A stretch of DNA of 64,000 bases from Thiofilum sp039797965 (GTDB lineage: Bacteria > Pseudomonadota > Gammaproteobacteria > Thiotrichales > Thiotrichaceae), in NCBI GenBank assembly GCA_039797965.1, contig JBDKGX010000002.1, forward strand, positions 47,326-111,325, written 5' to 3'. The position numbers were made by a program, and so were the translations under genes. Shown one piece after another: positions 62,832 through 64,000 of the stretch (positions within the stretch are counted from its first letter, which is position 1; each line of letters begins with the position of its first letter). The notes under the pieces were generated by a model that did not search any database, was not told the origin of the DNA, and saw nothing but the letters and a program-made list of their open reading frames with translations.

Positions 62832-63734
62832 TTAAGAGGACGGTTGAGCCTCCTCATCTAATTCAGACTTTAGAAACTCAATTAAGCGTTTAATTTTAGC
62901 AGGTAAAAAATTCCGACTAGCATATAACGCATATACGTTCAGTTCATCTATTTCGTAATCAGTAAGAACAGGTGTAATTAAACCTGCTTTCAAAGATTCA
63001 TTAGCAATAAAATCAGGTAGCAACGCAATACCATGATGCTCTAATACGGCAGCTAGTATCATATCACCATTATTTACACGATATTTGCCTTTTGGGTAAA
63101 CTTCAAACTCAGTTTTATTTTGTCTAAAAACCCAACGGTCTTTACGATTAATTTGATCGTACTCAAGACAATTATGTTGACTTAATTCTGCAGGAGTCTG
63201 GGGGATGCCGTTTTTTTCTAAGTACTCAGGTGTTGCACAACATACTAATTTAACTGTTGCTAAACGCTGTGCAATCACAGATGAATCTGGAAGTTTCCCA
63301 ATACGAATAATTAAATCATATTCGCTATTATGCACATCAATAAAATGATCATCCAAATGTAGCGTGACATTAATACTGGTATGTTCTTTTTGAAACTTTA
63401 CCAATAACTCAGACATTTTATTAAGGCTAAAAGACAGAGGGGCATTAATGCGAATATCACCTAATAGACGCTCACTAGTCGATATTACATTTTCTTCTAA
63501 ATGATAAAGCTCATCTAAAATATTTTTACCCCGTTGATAATAAATATTACCAGCCTCAGTAAGGCTTAAATGGCGAGTATTTCGATTTAATAAACGAACG
63601 CCTAGACGCTCCTCTACTGCACGAATACGCTTGCTGACAGCGGCGACGGTAACGCCTTTCTTTTCAGCAGCGGCTGTTAAAGTACCGGCATCGGCTACTT
63701 CAATCAACCAAAATAGATCATCAAACTGACTCAT
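62832..63734 (-). CDS. LysR-family transcriptional regulator
   Basis: A 300-residue LysR regulator: winged helix (about 1-60, ADAGTLTAAAEKKGVTVAAVSKRI) and an effector domain (about 90-295, with DIRINAPLSFSL and YDLIIRIGKLPDSSVIAQRL). This group (DsdC/AaeR-like, CrgA type) usually controls a divergent oxidoreductase or efflux gene. It is 24 bp behind ubiK in position but transcribed before it; the divergent target would lie right of the window. Confidence 0.85.
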   Translation of the reverse strand: MSQFDDLFWLIEVADAGTLTAAAEKKGVTVAAVSKRIRAVEERLGVRLLNRNTRHLSLTEAGNIYYQRGKNILDELYHLEENVISTSERLLGDIRINAPLSFSLNKMSELLVKFQKEHTSINVTLHLDDHFIDVHNSEYDLIIRIGKLPDSSVIAQRLATVKLVCCATPEYLEKNGIPQTPAELSQHNCLEYDQINRKDRWVFRQNKTEFEVYPKGKYRVNNGDMILAAVLEHHGIALLPDFIANESLKAGLITPVLTDYEIDELNVYALYASRNFLPAKIKRLIEFLKSELDEEAQPSS

Positions 63735-63969
63735 ATACTAATCACTTCACTCAGTTAGTAATTGAAAAAAATAGAATAATCCGAACTACCCCCGTTTAGG
63801 GGTACACAATTTCTGCATACATGATGGAGCTTTGGGACATTAGCTAAACGGTCAAGTTTAGCACTTATAATCCTATAAAATTAGGAGCAACTCAGTATGC
63901 CATGTAATTTAAGATAACTGAATGTTGTGGTTAAATTACATTAAAATAGTGTGGAGTTGAGCGGAATAT

Positions 63970-64000
63970 ATGCAGGATCACTACCTAACACAAGAGTCAA
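63970..64000 (+). CDS. possible 5-prime end of a gene divergent from the LysR gene
   Basis: ATG at 63970 opens MQDHYLTQES and runs off the window. GGA lies five bases before. The gap 63735-63969 holds both promoters by position. Too short to identify; reported because a divergent partner of a LysR gene would be expected here. Confidence 0.3.
   Translation, partial: MQDHYLTQES

Larger units (their letters stand above)
1046..63226. repeat. dispersed highly iterated palindrome AGTACT (first to last copy)
   Basis: About 160 copies of AGTACT counted by eye over 64 kb; about 19 are expected from composition at 45% GC. Copies are in coding sequence (for example as K-V-L, S-T or E-Y-F codons) and in gaps, frequently extended to AAGTACTT, GAGTACTT or GAGTACTC. 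Longer stretches without any lie at 1-1045, most of 8030-12060, 47590-50445 and 56170-58050. Confidence 0.85.

Overview
The window is a piece of a gammaproteobacterial chromosome of roughly 45% GC (judged by eye). The gene set (complete Pil/Chp twitching chemosensory cluster, RuvAC, MreBCD, Hsp33, UbiK, ApaH, an isolated rhodanese-DsrE2 sulfur-transfer pair) fits a sulfur-oxidising relative of Thiothrix (Thiotrichales). That placement is inference. No rRNA or tRNA gene was recognised.

Layout. 1-7.9 kb: a tight minus-strand Entner-Doudoroff operon, zwf-pgl-edd-pgi-eda-glk, followed by a LysR gene cut by the window edge. 8.1-16.3 kb: a fructose module with a PfkB kinase, two paralogous porins, an FrcBCA-type ABC importer and a divergent ROK repressor, with a perfect 25-bp palindrome between frcB and the repressor. 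Fructose would enter through the porins and importer, be phosphorylated to fructose-6-P, isomerised by Pgi and burned through the Entner-Doudoroff genes next door. 16.4-20.5 kb: NDH-2, then allA, puuE and alc, which together take allantoin to glyoxylate and urea. 20.5-28.3 kb: assorted genes (EF-hand protein, EamA exporter, methyltransferase, BepA-like protease, rhodanese, DsrE2, FMN reductase, phosphoesterase). 28.5-37.3 kb: pilG-pilH-pilI-pilJ-chpA-chpC, with chpA split in two and a PilJ without a periplasmic sensor. 37.4-47.5 kb: apaH, a Bax-inhibitor protein, a SPOR protein, priA, mazG, nnrS, ruvA, ruvC, yebC. Between nnrS and ruvA lies an 880-bp gap with a tandem 118-bp duplication and a series of hairpins. 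47.6-50 kb: an accessory patch with a Phd/PIN toxin-antitoxin pair and an AT-rich DUF262-like/HNH protein resembling phage-defence nucleases. 50.3-64 kb: rubredoxin, a polysaccharide-lyase-like protein, WYL regulator, lipoprotein, hydrolase, quinone reductase, hslO, mreBCD, folE2, a thioredoxin-like protein, an SPFH protein, ubiK and a LysR regulator.

The most striking whole-window signal is the palindrome AGTACT. I counted about 160 copies by eye, one per ~400 bp and about eight times the number expected from base composition. It lies inside genes, next to ribosome-binding sites and in intergenic gaps. At several convergent gene ends two copies pair to make the stem of a terminator-like hairpin. 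It behaves like a highly iterated palindrome (comparable in kind to cyanobacterial HIP1) and may be the main undescribed feature here.
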